Shown here in pieces: positions 25,582 to 34,859 of a stretch of 64,000 nt of DNA (positions within the stretch are counted from its first letter, which is position 1; each line of letters opens with the position of its first letter). Made by a program: the position numbers and the translations under genes. The DNA is from RBG-13-68-16 sp050018455 (GTDB taxonomy: Bacteria > Acidobacteriota > Thermoanaerobaculia > Thermoanaerobaculales > Thermoanaerobaculaceae): the NCBI GenBank assembly GCA_050018455.1, contig JBEKAA010000009.1, positions 62,001 to 126,000 on the forward strand, given 5' to 3'. Under the pieces are notes generated by a model, which saw only the letters and a program-made list of their open reading frames with translations, was not told where the DNA came from and did no database searches.

Positions 25582-28500
25582 ATGCCTGACAGATCACGTC
25601 GCAATCGGACGACCCCCCCCAACAGCGCGGCGCAACGTCAGGACGTGCTTCGCCCAATCTGTGAGGCCGACGTCGAGACACGGCCCTGCAGCTCAACGCC
25701 GCCGCACGTTGCTCGACGGGGATCGTCGCTCCTGATCGCCGCAGCCCTCGCTGCCGCCGTGTTCGGGGCGCGGGGGGCCGCCGCGGCGATCACTCCGATC
25801 CCGGCGAGCGTCTCGATGTACCCGACCCAGACGAGCGGCTTCATCACGCTGAACATGACGTTCCCGGCGACCACCTTCGCCGGCACGAGCACGGTCTTCT
25901 TCACCACGCTGGCGGGACCCATCCCGTCCTGGCTCACCACCGTGCCGTCCACCGTGCAGTTCACGTACGCCGCGGGTGCGACCTCGGCAACGACAACGTT
26001 CCGGTTCCAGGCGAGCGGTGGCGCGAGCGTGGGCACCCTCTCGGTCTTCATGTCGACGGGCGGAGCGCCGGCCGGCATCGGCACGGGCAGCATCAGCGTC
26101 CAGATCCTCCAGCCGTCGTACACCTCGACGGCCGCGCCCAACCCGGTCTCGATCGCCTGGGGCGGGTCGCGCAACGTCACGGTCACGACGACCCCCGACC
26201 CGGGGTACAACACCTCGATCCAGTACTCGTTCTCCGGGTTCCCTTCCGGGATCACGTGGGGCACGCCGCAGCAGGCGATGCCGCCCACCTACTTTCCGAC
26301 GAGCTTTACGTTCTCCGTGGACGCCGGCACCGCTCCCGGCACCTACAACGGCACCCTGGCGGCGTCTTCGGCGACGAACAAGACGTTCCCGATGAGCGTT
26401 ATCGTCCTCCCGCCCGACATCACGGCCTCGTTCACTCAGCCCAGCATCAGCCTGTGCAACGGAGGCCCGCCCAACAGCAACGGCATCGTCCTGCAGCCGG
26501 CGAACGGCTACGCCGGGACACCCAAGCTATCTTTTACCGTGGTGCCCGCCGGCCTCACCGAGGCCCCCGTGGCGCTGACCGCCAATAAGATGCCCCCGGG
26601 CCAGACGGTGCCTTTCACGGTCAGCGCCAGCGGCGCGTCGCCGGGGGTACAGCTCATGAGCCTCCGCATCGTCGACGTGACGGCAGGGGTGGACAAGACG
26701 ATCCAGCTCGCCGTGAACGTCTCGGACGGCGACTTCACGCCTGCCGTCTCGCCGCTCTTGCTGAACCTCGTCCCGGGGGGCGCCAGTCAGAGCCTCACGG
26801 CGTCGCCGACCCCGAACGCGTGTTTCAACGCCTCGAGCGTCACGGTCACGCCTTCGGGGGCGCCCGCCGGCGTGATCTTCGCGCCTTCCACAGCGATCTC
26901 AGCACCGCCTTCGTTTCCGCCGGCCACCTTTGCCGTTCAGGCGGGCGCCGGCACGACGCCCGGAACCTATCCGGTCACGTTCTCGTTCCAGCCGTCCGCA
27001 GGTAGCGTCAAGACGGTGCCCGTCACGCTGGTCGTCGCCGCCGCCCCCGATTTCACGCTCGCGGTCAGCCCACCTTCGCTTTCCCTGGCCCCGGGGTCCT
27101 CTTCGACGGTGAGCGTCTCCGCGACCGGCATCAACGGGTTCTCGGGCCCGATCGCCGTGTCCGCGCCGGCGCTCGCCGGCGTCACCTTCACGCCGGGCGC
27201 CTTCACGCTCACACCCGGCGGCACGCAGACGGTTGCCGTCCAGGTCGCGGCTTCCGCGTCGCCGGGCGGCCTGACCGCGACCTTCACGGGCACCGTCACC
27301 GGGTTCAGCGGCCCGCGCACGGCGTCGTTCCTCCTCACGATCCTGGCGCCACCGGACTTCTCGCTCTCCGTCAGCCCGTCGCTGCTCACCGTCGCGGCAG
27401 GCGCCTCGGGCGCCGTCACGGTCTCGGCCACCGGACTCAACGGGTTTTCAGGCAGCATCGCCGTGACAGCACCGGCGCTCGCCGGCGTGACCTTCGCTCC
27501 GGGCAGCTTCACCCTCACACCAGGCGGCTCGCAGACGGTTACGGTTCAGGTGGCGGCTTCCGCGCTCCCGGGCGACGTAATGGCGACGTTCACGGGCACT
27601 GCGGCAGCGGTGCCATCCCCCCGCACTGCTGCCTTCACCCTCCAGGTCACGCCTCCGCCTGATTTCACGCTGGCGGTCAACCCCGGCGCCCTCTCCCTCA
27701 CGGAAGCGACGTCCGGAAGTGTGACGGTCTCGGTCACAGGCCTCAACGGCTTCAGCGGGACCGTGACGGTGGCTTCGCCCATCCTCGCCGGCGTGACGTT
27801 CAGTCCGGCGAGCTTCGCGGTCGCCGCAGGCGGCACGCAGACCGTGACGATCGCCGTGGCAGGCACGGCGCCGCCGGGGACCTACGCCGCCCAGTTCAGC
27901 GGGACAGCTTCGGGCGTGTCGGGGACTCACATCGCGCTGCTCATGTTCACGGTGGTCCCTGCGCCGCCCGTGATCCACGCCGTAGCGCCCCCCACCCTGG
28001 CCGTGGGGGCCGCGAATGCCGTGCTCCGGCTCGCAGGGGAGTACTTCCGGCCCGGCGCGACGGCAAGCTCGCATTCACCCTCCCTCCAGGTGCTGCGCAC
28101 CACCGTCATCTCGCCCACGCTGGCCGAGGTGCTGGCGACGCTCCAATCGGGGGCCCGACCCGGGCCGTACCAGCTGGACCTGGCGAACACCGACGGCACC
28201 CGGACATCCCAGGGCGTGATCGTGCTCGTCTATCCCACGACCTCGCTGGCCGCGCCGCTGGGAGTGACGACCGCGGCGATCGTGTTCCCGCGGCCGTTCA
28301 CCCTCGTCGCCCCTGGGAACCCGCTCTTCCCCCGCGGCCTGCTGGCGACCACGGGTCTCGGCACGATCATCGGCTCGTGGCGCTACGACGGCGTCCCCTT
28401 CGACCGGTTCATCGTCAACGCCTCGGGCGGGATGCCGGTCGAGGTGAAGGCCAACGTGCCTATCCCGCTCTCCTACACCGGCGAGCACCGGCTCGAGCTG

Positions 28501-31104
28501 GCGGTCGAGCAGCCGCAGGAGCTGGTCACGGATCCGGTGAGCGTCATCCAGTCCCTCGAGAGCAGGAGCCAGCTCGAGATCCTCGCCCCGCCCGACAACA
28601 CGGTGTTCGGCGACGTCGCACCGCTCTTCCGCTGGTCGCTCGTCCCCGCAGCGTCGGGCTACGAGATCGAGATTGAACGTCAGGACATCCCCTCTCCGAT
28701 GCGCGTGCGGCTCTCGGAGTCGGAGTGGAGGCCGGGTCCGCAGGATGTCGAGGCGATAGGCGCGGGCGTACACCGCTTCCGGGTCAAGGCGATCTTCCCG
28801 GGCGAGACCTCGGGCGAGCCGACTGCGTGGCGGCGGTTTGCCATCCCTCCCAAGCACGCCGAGCTGCGGATGCTGGCGCCGGAAAGCGACGCCAGGACCA
28901 AACGCACGGTGATCAGGTGGGAAGGAGGTTCGCCCGGTCTCGCCTACCGGGTCGAGTTTCTGCAACCTGACACAGGCGAGCCCTTCGCGGCCGCCCTCAC
29001 GTTCCGACAGCGCTACCTGGTGCCCGCCGGCATGGCGCCCGGCGGCGTGCTGCAGGTGCGCGTGATCGCGCTTGCCCCCGACGGAAGCCGGCGCGGGACG
29101 ACCCCCCCAACCGAGCTGCAAATCCAGTCCTCGCTCGCCGCGCCGGGCCCGCAGGTCGTCCTCGCGAGCCTCGGCGCACAGGTCACGGGCATCACTCCCC
29201 CCGACGGGGCGACGGTGGCCGAGACGCAACCCCGGATCGAGGTGCAGTGGAGCGGCGCCGTCAAACCGGAGGAGGTCGTGCTGACCGTCGATACCACCGA
29301 CGTGACGGGCGCGGCCGCCCTGAGCGAGGGCTCGATCGCGTACGCGTGCCTGGAGCCCCTCTCCGCCGGGGCCCACACCGTGCAGATCTCGCTCGCCGGG
29401 GCGGTCACGCGCTCGGCGTTCACCGTCACCCCTGGGCTGCAGGCCGACGCGGCGTCCGTGTCCCCGACGGCCGACGCGGCGCGGCGCGACTGGCAGGTCG
29501 CCGCCATGGGCAGCGGCACCGAGACCAGCGATCAGGGGACGGTCCACGGCGACGCCGGGCGCCTGCAACTGTCCGGCCAGACCGATATCGGCTCGGGAGC
29601 TTCGCAGGTCAAAGCCACGGCCGACCTCGGCGGGCGCCGCGAGTTCGAGCCCCCTTACCGCACTGTGGCCGAGAGCAAGAACTGGCAGATGCAACTCGGT
29701 GCGACCCAGGAGGGGTACAAGGAGGAAGGCCGATTCGGCTACTCTCCTCCGGACTTCCTCGACCAGAGCGAGTTCCTCGCCGCCGGCCTGGCGCGCGGTG
29801 GCGCCCAGGCAAAGGTCACCACGCCGGTCGGCTCGATCTCCTACTACCAGACGTTCGCCGCGGAGTCGGCCGGCGCGAACGGAAGCCCGAGTCTCGCGCA
29901 GGACATCAAGGGGATCGGCATCCAGGCTCCGTGGGACCCGACCAGATTCCTGCTGCGGGCGGTCGTCCTGCGCAACGAAGGCGAGGTCGGCTCCGAGAAC
30001 GCCGGCGTCCGCGGCAACGCGGTGGGCGTGTTCGGGCGTTTCGTCGTGGGTTCGGGCCTCACGCTCCTCTTCGAGGGGGCGCACAGCAAGGTCGAGCCGC
30101 AGGGGGCGCAGAGCCCGCCGGAGCAGAGCGGCAACGGGTTCCACCTCGGCGCGACCGGCGTGCTCGGGACGTTTACGTTGGCCGCCAACCTCCGCAAGAC
30201 GGAGGCCACGTTCTCCAACCCCCTGAGTCAGGGCCTCACCCCCGGCGCGTTGCCCGATCGTGTCGGCGGCGATTTCTCTCTGAGCAAGCAGCTCGGCCGC
30301 GCGATGGTCTCGCTGCAGCTCCACCGACTTTCCAGCGGTGGCGGCTCCGGGGCGCCAAGCCCGAAGGCGACCGAGGACGGCGCCATGCTGAACCTCGTCA
30401 TGCCCCTGCGGAGCAACGTCAACCTCTCCGTGGTGGGAACATGGACCGGCACCACCGGAGAGGCGGACGATGCGCACTCCCTGCCCGCCGTCTCGCGCGC
30501 GCAGCAGGGCGCGACGATGACGCTCACCGAAGTCCCCGGCCGGCTCATGTTCTCCCAGGCGCTCTCGTGGCAGGAGATGCGTGACGACAACATGCCCGCC
30601 GCCGACCAGACCGTGAAGAGCGCGACCCTGAGCGCCAACGGCTCCTTGACCCAGGCGCTGACGGTCGCGGCATTGCTCTCCGGCACGCGGAGCGAAGGGG
30701 CGCCGCCTGTGGGGCGGACGGACCAGCTGATGCTCTCGCTGCAGCCCACCCTCACCCTGACGGGCCTCTTCATGACCGTGACGCCCCGAGGCGCGTACAT
30801 CGAGGTCAAGAACGACACCAGCGCCGTGAAGACCACCACCGAGCAGTTCCAGATGTTGCTGCAGCTGACGCCGCCCTGGGCCGGATCGCTGTTCGCCTTC
30901 CAGGTCGCCGCCGACTGGAACCGCAGCCGGGCCAGCACGCAGACGCCGGCGCCGGGCTTCCAGCGGCGGATCGTCGGCTCGTTCAACCTGCGGTGGGGCG
31001 CCCAGCGCAAGCCGGACGCCGCGCCGGCGCCGCCGATGCCCCCGGTTGTGGGCGCCGGCTTGCCCGGCCAGCCTCGCCCCACCTCGCCCGGCGTGTGGCT
31101 CTGA
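25582..31104 (+). CDS. Giant exported Ig-repeat protein with C-terminal beta-barrel
   Basis: 1840 residues. A long basic N-region precedes an Ala-rich hydrophobic signal segment ending near residue 68. Then come about seven Ig-like beta-sandwich modules of ~100 residues. The three best start at residues 490, 592 and 694, exactly 102 residues apart, with shared FxLxVxP, NGFSG, LAGVxFxP and GGxQTV patterns. An IPT/TIG-like domain (~795-890) and FN3-like domains follow. From ~1344 to ~1815 the sequence is alternating amphipathic strands with YGFSL-type aromatic ends, consistent with an outer-membrane barrel. A Pro-rich 30-residue tail ends the protein. Function unknown; surface display or adhesion is inference. 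Not a match to a classical autotransporter, whose passenger motifs are absent. Confidence 0.8.
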   Translation: MPDRSRRNRTTPPNSAAQRQDVLRPICEADVETRPCSSTPPHVARRGSSLLIAAALAAAVFGARGAAAAITPIPASVSMYPTQTSGFITLNMTFPATTFAGTSTVFFTTLAGPIPSWLTTVPSTVQFTYAAGATSATTTFRFQASGGASVGTLSVFMSTGGAPAGIGTGSISVQILQPSYTSTAAPNPVSIAWGGSRNVTVTTTPDPGYNTSIQYSFSGFPSGITWGTPQQAMPPTYFPTSFTFSVDAGTAPGTYNGTLAASSATNKTFPMSVIVLPPDITASFTQPSISLCNGGPPNSNGIVLQPANGYAGTPKLSFTVVPAGLTEAPVALTANKMPPGQTVPFTVSASGASPGVQLMSLRIVDVTAGVDKTIQLAVNVSDGDFTPAVSPLLLNLVPGGASQSLTASPTPNACFNASSVTVTPSGAPAGVIFAPSTAISAPPSFPPATFAVQAGAGTTPGTYPVTFSFQPSAGSVKTVPVTLVVAAAPDFTLAVSPPSLSLAPGSSSTVSVSATGINGFSGPIAVSAPALAGVTFTPGAFTLTPGGTQTVAVQVAASASPGGLTATFTGTVTGFSGPRTASFLLTILAPPDFSLSVSPSLLTVAAGASGAVTVSATGLNGFSGSIAVTAPALAGVTFAPGSFTLTPGGSQTVTVQVAASALPGDVMATFTGTAAAVPSPRTAAFTLQVTPPPDFTLAVNPGALSLTEATSGSVTVSVTGLNGFSGTVTVASPILAGVTFSPASFAVAAGGTQTVTIAVAGTAPPGTYAAQFSGTASGVSGTHIALLMFTVVPAPPVIHAVAPPTLAVGAANAVLRLAGEYFRPGATASSHSPSLQVLRTTVISPTLAEVLATLQSGARPGPYQLDLANTDGTRTSQGVIVLVYPTTSLAAPLGVTTAAIVFPRPFTLVAPGNPLFPRGLLATTGLGTIIGSWRYDGVPFDRFIVNASGGMPVEVKANVPIPLSYTGEHRLELAVEQPQELVTDPVSVIQSLESRSQLEILAPPDNTVFGDVAPLFRWSLVPAASGYEIEIERQDIPSPMRVRLSESEWRPGPQDVEAIGAGVHRFRVKAIFPGETSGEPTAWRRFAIPPKHAELRMLAPESDARTKRTVIRWEGGSPGLAYRVEFLQPDTGEPFAAALTFRQRYLVPAGMAPGGVLQVRVIALAPDGSRRGTTPPTELQIQSSLAAPGPQVVLASLGAQVTGITPPDGATVAETQPRIEVQWSGAVKPEEVVLTVDTTDVTGAAALSEGSIAYACLEPLSAGAHTVQISLAGAVTRSAFTVTPGLQADAASVSPTADAARRDWQVAAMGSGTETSDQGTVHGDAGRLQLSGQTDIGSGASQVKATADLGGRREFEPPYRTVAESKNWQMQLGATQEGYKEEGRFGYSPPDFLDQSEFLAAGLARGGAQAKVTTPVGSISYYQTFAAESAGANGSPSLAQDIKGIGIQAPWDPTRFLLRAVVLRNEGEVGSENAGVRGNAVGVFGRFVVGSGLTLLFEGAHSKVEPQGAQSPPEQSGNGFHLGATGVLGTFTLAANLRKTEATFSNPLSQGLTPGALPDRVGGDFSLSKQLGRAMVSLQLHRLSSGGGSGAPSPKATEDGAMLNLVMPLRSNVNLSVVGTWTGTTGEADDAHSLPAVSRAQQGATMTLTEVPGRLMFSQALSWQEMRDDNMPAADQTVKSATLSANGSLTQALTVAALLSGTRSEGAPPVGRTDQLMLSLQPTLTLTGLFMTVTPRGAYIEVKNDTSAVKTTTEQFQMLLQLTPPWAGSLFAFQVAADWNRSRASTQTPAPGFQRRIVGSFNLRWGAQRKPDAAPAPPMPPVVGAGLPGQPRPTSPGVWL
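27049..27966 (+). repeat. 306-bp tandem coding repeats
   Basis: Three in-frame units of exactly 306 bp starting at 27049, 27355 and 27661, each encoding a 102-residue Ig-like module. DNA similarity is visibly high between units (for example the shared GGCACGCAGACGGT-type and GCCGGCGTGAC-type blocks), pointing to recent duplication or gene conversion and to possible copy-number variation. Confidence 0.8.
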
Positions 31105-31139
31105 CGTCCAGCTCCGCGCACCTCCTCCAAGGCCGGGGC

Positions 31140-31166
31140 GTGCGGTTGGGCGTCTTCCCGACGTTT
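31140..31166 (+). promoter_or_regulatory. Shared bipartite motif, site 2
   Basis: GTGCGGTT at 31140-31147, 13 bp, ACGTTT at 31161-31166. It lies 36 bp after the giant gene and 52 bp before the next ATG. A short CGGGG/TCCCG pairing flanks the first block. Confidence 0.6.
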
Positions 31167-31218
31167 CCCGTGCAGAGGGCGCCGGAACGGACCGGGCGCC
31201 ATCAGATTGGAGAGGGAC

Positions 31219-31758
31219 ATGAGGCCGTACACCCTTCGTCGGGCAACGTTTCTGAGAGCCGCTGTGGTGATGGCGAGCCTCGTCGCCGCCGTCAGCGCGA
31301 CCGCCGGGATCGAACCATCGCCGTGGCGCCCGGCCTCACTGGTGACCGCCAACCTCGTCATGAGCAAGGGGCTGCCGTTCGTGCCCCTGAGCGACCTGGC
31401 GAGGGCGCTCGGCGGCACCGGGCGGTACGACCCGGTCAAGAACAGGTACGAGATCCAGCCCGGCCCGAACGGGGTGCTCCTCGTCAACCCCGGCATGCTC
31501 TCCATGCTAGGGCCAGGAGGCGACCCCGAGCATGCGGCCCATGGGAAGCTCGCCTCGCAGAACGCTTTCAGGCTTGGGATCGGCGGCCAGGACGTGATGA
31601 TCGACGATGAGGAGCATCTGCTCCTGCGGCCGGCGGACCCGGCGATCTCCCTGAAGTTGCTCGCCAGGCTGCTGGGTGGGCAGGCGAGGTTCGATCCCGG
31701 CACAGGGGCGTGGGTGCTGCCGCACGGCGGGCCCGGCAGCCCGTTGAGGTTCCACTGA
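31219..31758 (+). CDS. Exported protein with two copper-amine-oxidase-N-like repeats
   Basis: 179 residues with a signal peptide (MRPYTLRRATFLRAAVVMASLV, cleavage near AVSATA). Two related halves follow. The first contains LPFVPLSDLARALGGTGRYD and the second PAISLKLLARLLGGQARFDP, each ending in a short strand (YEI, WVLP). This is the pattern of the Cu_amine_oxidN1 domain, a non-catalytic envelope module despite its name. I prefer the ATG at 31219, with GGAGAGG upstream, over the in-frame TTG at 31207. Gene order suggests an operon with the next two exported proteins. Confidence 0.75.
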   Translation: MRPYTLRRATFLRAAVVMASLVAAVSATAGIEPSPWRPASLVTANLVMSKGLPFVPLSDLARALGGTGRYDPVKNRYEIQPGPNGVLLVNPGMLSMLGPGGDPEHAAHGKLASQNAFRLGIGGQDVMIDDEEHLLLRPADPAISLKLLARLLGGQARFDPGTGAWVLPHGGPGSPLRFH

Positions 31759-31868
31759 AGCGGCGCAGCGACAGCCGACCGGTCAAAGCCAAGGGCAGCG
31801 GCATCGTCGGCTTCGCGAACCAGTGAGCTCCGAGCCGTACCAGGCCCGGCGTGAAGGAGAGGACGTCG

Positions 31869-32405
31869 ATGACTCGAAGAAAGGCAATTGCCGCCACAAG
31901 CCTCATAACGGCCGTGACGCTGGTCCTCCTGACGGGGGCGGCGGCGCAGGCCCAGCAAGCCACCCCAACGCCGAGTGCAACGCGCTTTGCGGCGTTGCCC
32001 GACACGAAGCCGCTCTACGGTCAGCTGACCAACGGCGATTGGGTGATGGTCCGTGGGGATCAGTTGTTCTTCGTCGGCCCGGGTGGGGCGAGGAGCCTCT
32101 GCCCGGACGGCGAATACCCGTTGAAGAACGGCTTCCGGTTGCCGGTTCTGGCGGCACACATCGTCCCTCCCTGGGTGAAGCAGGGGTTCAACCCTCAGCC
32201 CGAGCCTCCGGGCAAGGAGCTCCGAGCCAGGACCGCCGACGGCCAACACGTCGTAATCTCCGGCGGCCAGCTCTACTTCGAGTTTGGCAGCGGGCCTCGA
32301 ACCCGCTGCCCGGACGGTGAGTACCGGCTCCTGGGCGGCGGTGCCGTCCGGGTCATCGGAGGGAACATCCAGAATCCGGCCAAGCTGCAGGGGTTCGCGC
32401 CGTAG
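31869..32405 (+). CDS. Exported protein with duplicated CPDGEY module
   Basis: 178 residues. Signal peptide from MTRRKAIAATS to the AQAQQA region; AAGGAGAGG precedes this ATG, which I prefer to the GTG six codons upstream. The mature part has two copies of a ~50-residue unit, each with the pattern G-x-x-V-x-(V/I)-x-G-x-QL-(F/Y)F and then R-x-x-CPDGEY. Between them is the Pro-rich motif GFNPQPEPPG, which I recall from other bacterial exported proteins of unknown role. One conserved Cys per unit may form a disulfide. Function unknown. Confidence 0.7.
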   Translation: MTRRKAIAATSLITAVTLVLLTGAAAQAQQATPTPSATRFAALPDTKPLYGQLTNGDWVMVRGDQLFFVGPGGARSLCPDGEYPLKNGFRLPVLAAHIVPPWVKQGFNPQPEPPGKELRARTADGQHVVISGGQLYFEFGSGPRTRCPDGEYRLLGGGAVRVIGGNIQNPAKLQGFAP

Positions 32406-32466
32406 TCCGGCCTCGCACAAACGTGGGCGGAGCGATGCGGCCCCGCCATGAGGAAAGGAGTTCCCA

Positions 32467-33768
32467 ATGAAACGCATCGCTCTCATCGCCGCCGGTTTCG
32501 CGCTGCTTGCCTGTGGACAGGTGTTCGCCGGGTCGATCACCGTGACCAAGCCGGCGGCCAACGATGTCTGGATCAAGGGCAGCTCCCATGCCATCGAGTG
32601 GGTCAAGCAGGGCGGCGCCATCGCCTCGATCCTGCTCATCGACCCCGCGGACACGACGACCGTCCAGGTCATCGACAACGCCGCTCCCAACTCGGGCTCC
32701 TACCAGTGGACGCCGATTCCGGCCAACGTCGCGGACGGCCAGTACAAGATCAAGGTGCGGGTCTCAGGCTCGACGTGGGGCAACAGCGCCCAGTTCACCA
32801 TCGCCACCCAGGGCCAATCCGGGGGGTTCAAGCCGCAGCCCGGGCAGGTCGCGCAGCTCACGCCCACGCCCGGTTTCAAACCGGTGTTGGAGAAGGCCCC
32901 GCCCGTCAAGATCCTGGAACCCATGTCCGGCGAGACGTGGAAGGTCGGGGAGACCTTCATGATCAATTGGACCTCCGACACCAAGCCGGACGACGGCTTC
33001 ACGGTGGACCTGCTCAAGGCGGACGGCACCAAGGTCACGACCATGCTCGACGGCGCCGCCCAGAAGAGACCGGACGGCTCGTGGCTCATCTGGGACGGCG
33101 TCGCCTGCAGCGAGCCCGCGGGCGACTACAGGGTCCGCGTCACGAGCTGGTACGCCCAGAAGGGCGCCACGAGCGGGCTCGTCCACGCCGTCATCGAGAC
33201 CAAAAAGATCGTCGAGAACATACCCGTGCAATTCCAGAATGCGATTCTCGAGTGCCGGGATCCCAACAACATTGGCTCATGCCAGGCCAACTACCAGCTT
33301 CCTGGTGGACGAGCCGAAACTGGGTATGAGTTCTTCCAAAACGATGCCCACTATAGGTTCTGCATCTTCCGCACCCGACTCACGCTCGACCTCTCGGTCT
33401 TCCAGGGTAAGAACGGAGATGTCGAGAGCGCGACGCTGCTCCCGGGCGACGCTCAGACCTACGGGGGGCCCTTCTGTGCGGGCTCGCTGGTCGCTTTGAG
33501 TAACGCTGACGTCAACAACTGGAACAGGTACAAGGTGCCGCAGAACGCCATCCTGTACCCGCTGAGCGGCTGGTCCGCTCCATTCCAGGGGACCGGCGTG
33601 GACATCACGACGCCGGTCAGAGCGTGGATCAACAAGACGGCGTTGAACCTGGGCTTCGTCGCGACTGGTGCAGATCAGGTGGGTGGCGGCGGCATGTGCG
33701 ACAGCTCTTTCACACCGATCATGTACGTCACGTTCATCGAGAAGACTGGTCCGTGCGCCCAGCAGTGA
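32467..33768 (+). CDS. Exported protein with two Kre9/KNH-like domains
   Basis: 433 residues. Signal peptide MKRIALIAAGFALLACG...VFAGS; an AAGGAG site lies just before the ATG. Two beta-sandwich domains of the Ser-Thr-rich/KNH type are visible. The first is residues ~18-110, SITVTKPAANDVWIKG to SAQFTI. The second is ~145-255, PPVKILEPMSGETWKVGE to the VHAVIETKK strand. The remaining ~175 residues contain about eight Cys and many aromatic residues and are unrecognised. Likely cell-surface or periplasmic; partner genes are the other exported proteins here. Confidence 0.72.
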   Translation: MKRIALIAAGFALLACGQVFAGSITVTKPAANDVWIKGSSHAIEWVKQGGAIASILLIDPADTTTVQVIDNAAPNSGSYQWTPIPANVADGQYKIKVRVSGSTWGNSAQFTIATQGQSGGFKPQPGQVAQLTPTPGFKPVLEKAPPVKILEPMSGETWKVGETFMINWTSDTKPDDGFTVDLLKADGTKVTTMLDGAAQKRPDGSWLIWDGVACSEPAGDYRVRVTSWYAQKGATSGLVHAVIETKKIVENIPVQFQNAILECRDPNNIGSCQANYQLPGGRAETGYEFFQNDAHYRFCIFRTRLTLDLSVFQGKNGDVESATLLPGDAQTYGGPFCAGSLVALSNADVNNWNRYKVPQNAILYPLSGWSAPFQGTGVDITTPVRAWINKTALNLGFVATGADQVGGGGMCDSSFTPIMYVTFIEKTGPCAQQ

Positions 33769-33796
33769 CGGGACGGCGTCTCGAGGCGGCGGACGG

Positions 33797-33827
33797 TGGC
33801 GGCGGGCAGGTGGCCCGCCGCCATCCG
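33797..33827. terminator. Hairpin between convergent exported-protein genes
   Basis: GGCGGCGGGC and GCCCGCCGCC form a 10-bp GC stem with a 5-nt loop, extended by several further pairs. Position between two converging genes suits a bidirectional terminator, though neither side has a good T-run. Confidence 0.5.
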
Positions 33828-33888
33828 TAGGAGGGAACGGGCCGGGGTTGCCATGGAGGCTCGGCGGTCGCGTCGCAGCGAAACGGGA

Positions 33889-34497
33889 TCACGGGCCGAC
33901 GATCCGCGGTCCGGGCGGGAACCGCTTCACCGTGGTGGCCTTGAGGTCCTCGGGCTTGAACGCCCCCGCCGGGAGCGGGACCGTGAACGAGACGGACCGG
34001 AAGTTGTTGTGCTCATTGCTCTCGGTGACCACGTTGTCCACGTCGACGCCGCACTTGAAGGTGTGCGGGCCGGCCTGGTGCGCGACCCAGCTGATGAAGA
34101 CCTTCCCCGGAGGATACTGCCACCTGAACTCGCATACTGGTGTGTTTGGGGTCGTGGGCGGGTTCGGAACCATGAATGGGCCCTCGCCGCACGTCTTCGC
34201 GTCGTCGATGTAGAACGCGATGTTGAAGACGTTGGGCGGCACGTTGCCGGAGAAGCGGACATCGCACCCCAGCGAAACAGGCTCCCCGACATTGGGCTCG
34301 TGGCCGAGAGGCTGGAGCCCGGGCTCGACCCCTTCTCCGTCCTCTCTCTTGCCGATCCACACCTCCTGGACCCAGATGTCGGGGAGGAGAACAGAAACCG
34401 TCTGGGCCTGTGACTTCGGCGGCGGAGGGGCAGCGGTAGCGGTAGCCGCCACCAAGGCGAGAGCGACGAAAAGGGTCGCTTCGGTTTCTCGTTTCAT
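33889..34497 (-). CDS. Exported CARDB-like protein
   Basis: 202 residues. Signal peptide MKRETEATLFVALALVAAT ending at TAAPPPP. The mature part looks like a CARDB-type beta-sandwich: VGEPVSLGCDVRFSG, a strand with FISWVAHQAGPHTFKCGVD, then DNVVTESNEHNNFRSVSFTV, the usual N-x-x-ESNE-x-NN ending. Four Cys could form disulfides. The open frame extends upstream to 34875 but over repeats; the ATG at 34497 follows GGGAG and the shared motif. Confidence 0.7.
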   Translation of the reverse strand: MKRETEATLFVALALVAATATAAPPPPKSQAQTVSVLLPDIWVQEVWIGKREDGEGVEPGLQPLGHEPNVGEPVSLGCDVRFSGNVPPNVFNIAFYIDDAKTCGEGPFMVPNPPTTPNTPVCEFRWQYPPGKVFISWVAHQAGPHTFKCGVDVDNVVTESNEHNNFRSVSFTVPLPAGAFKPEDLKATTVKRFPPGPRIVGP

Positions 34498-34521
34498 CAG
34501 CGCTGTCTCCCTTCGAAGCGG

Positions 34522-34548
34522 GAACGTCCGCCGGGACCGGAATCGCAC
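34522..34548 (-). promoter_or_regulatory. Shared bipartite motif, site 3
   Basis: Minus strand GTGCGATT at 34548-34541, 13 bp, ACGTTC at 34527-34522, 24 bp before the ATG. A perfect 10-bp inverted repeat (34526-34535 with 34550-34559) places GTGCGATT in its loop. Confidence 0.6.
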
Positions 34549-34600
34549 ACCCGGCGGACAAGGTGTGTCGAGGCGCACCCCGGGCCTTGAAAGTGCATGC

Positions 34601-34723
34601 CATTGCGAGGAGTCCCGAGCGCACGGGAGCGACGACGACGCAATCCCGCCCCGACCTAAATGATGCCGGGAGGTTGCTTGGTTGCCCGGCCCGTTTCCGG
34701 CTGCCCGGGCGCCTCGCAATGAC
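34601..34723. repeat. CATTGCGAG...CTCGCAATG palindromic repeat
   Basis: CATTGCGAGGAG at the left and GCCTCGCAATGAC at the right are inverted ends of a ~123-bp element, with inner CAATCCCG and GGTTGC segments. Repeats of this form are known to me from many unrelated bacteria. It fills the 362-bp gap between two exported-protein genes; nothing else is seen there. Confidence 0.7.
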
Positions 34724-34859
34724 CAAGCGGGCGGGGAACGCTCCCCGCCCCCCGCTGCACACACTGCGGCGGCCGCATCGCTGCGGCCGCCATCTCCGGT
34801 TCCGGTTCCGGCGCTGCGCGCCAGCGTCTCGTCTTCCCCCGACAACCACCCTGCTCGCG

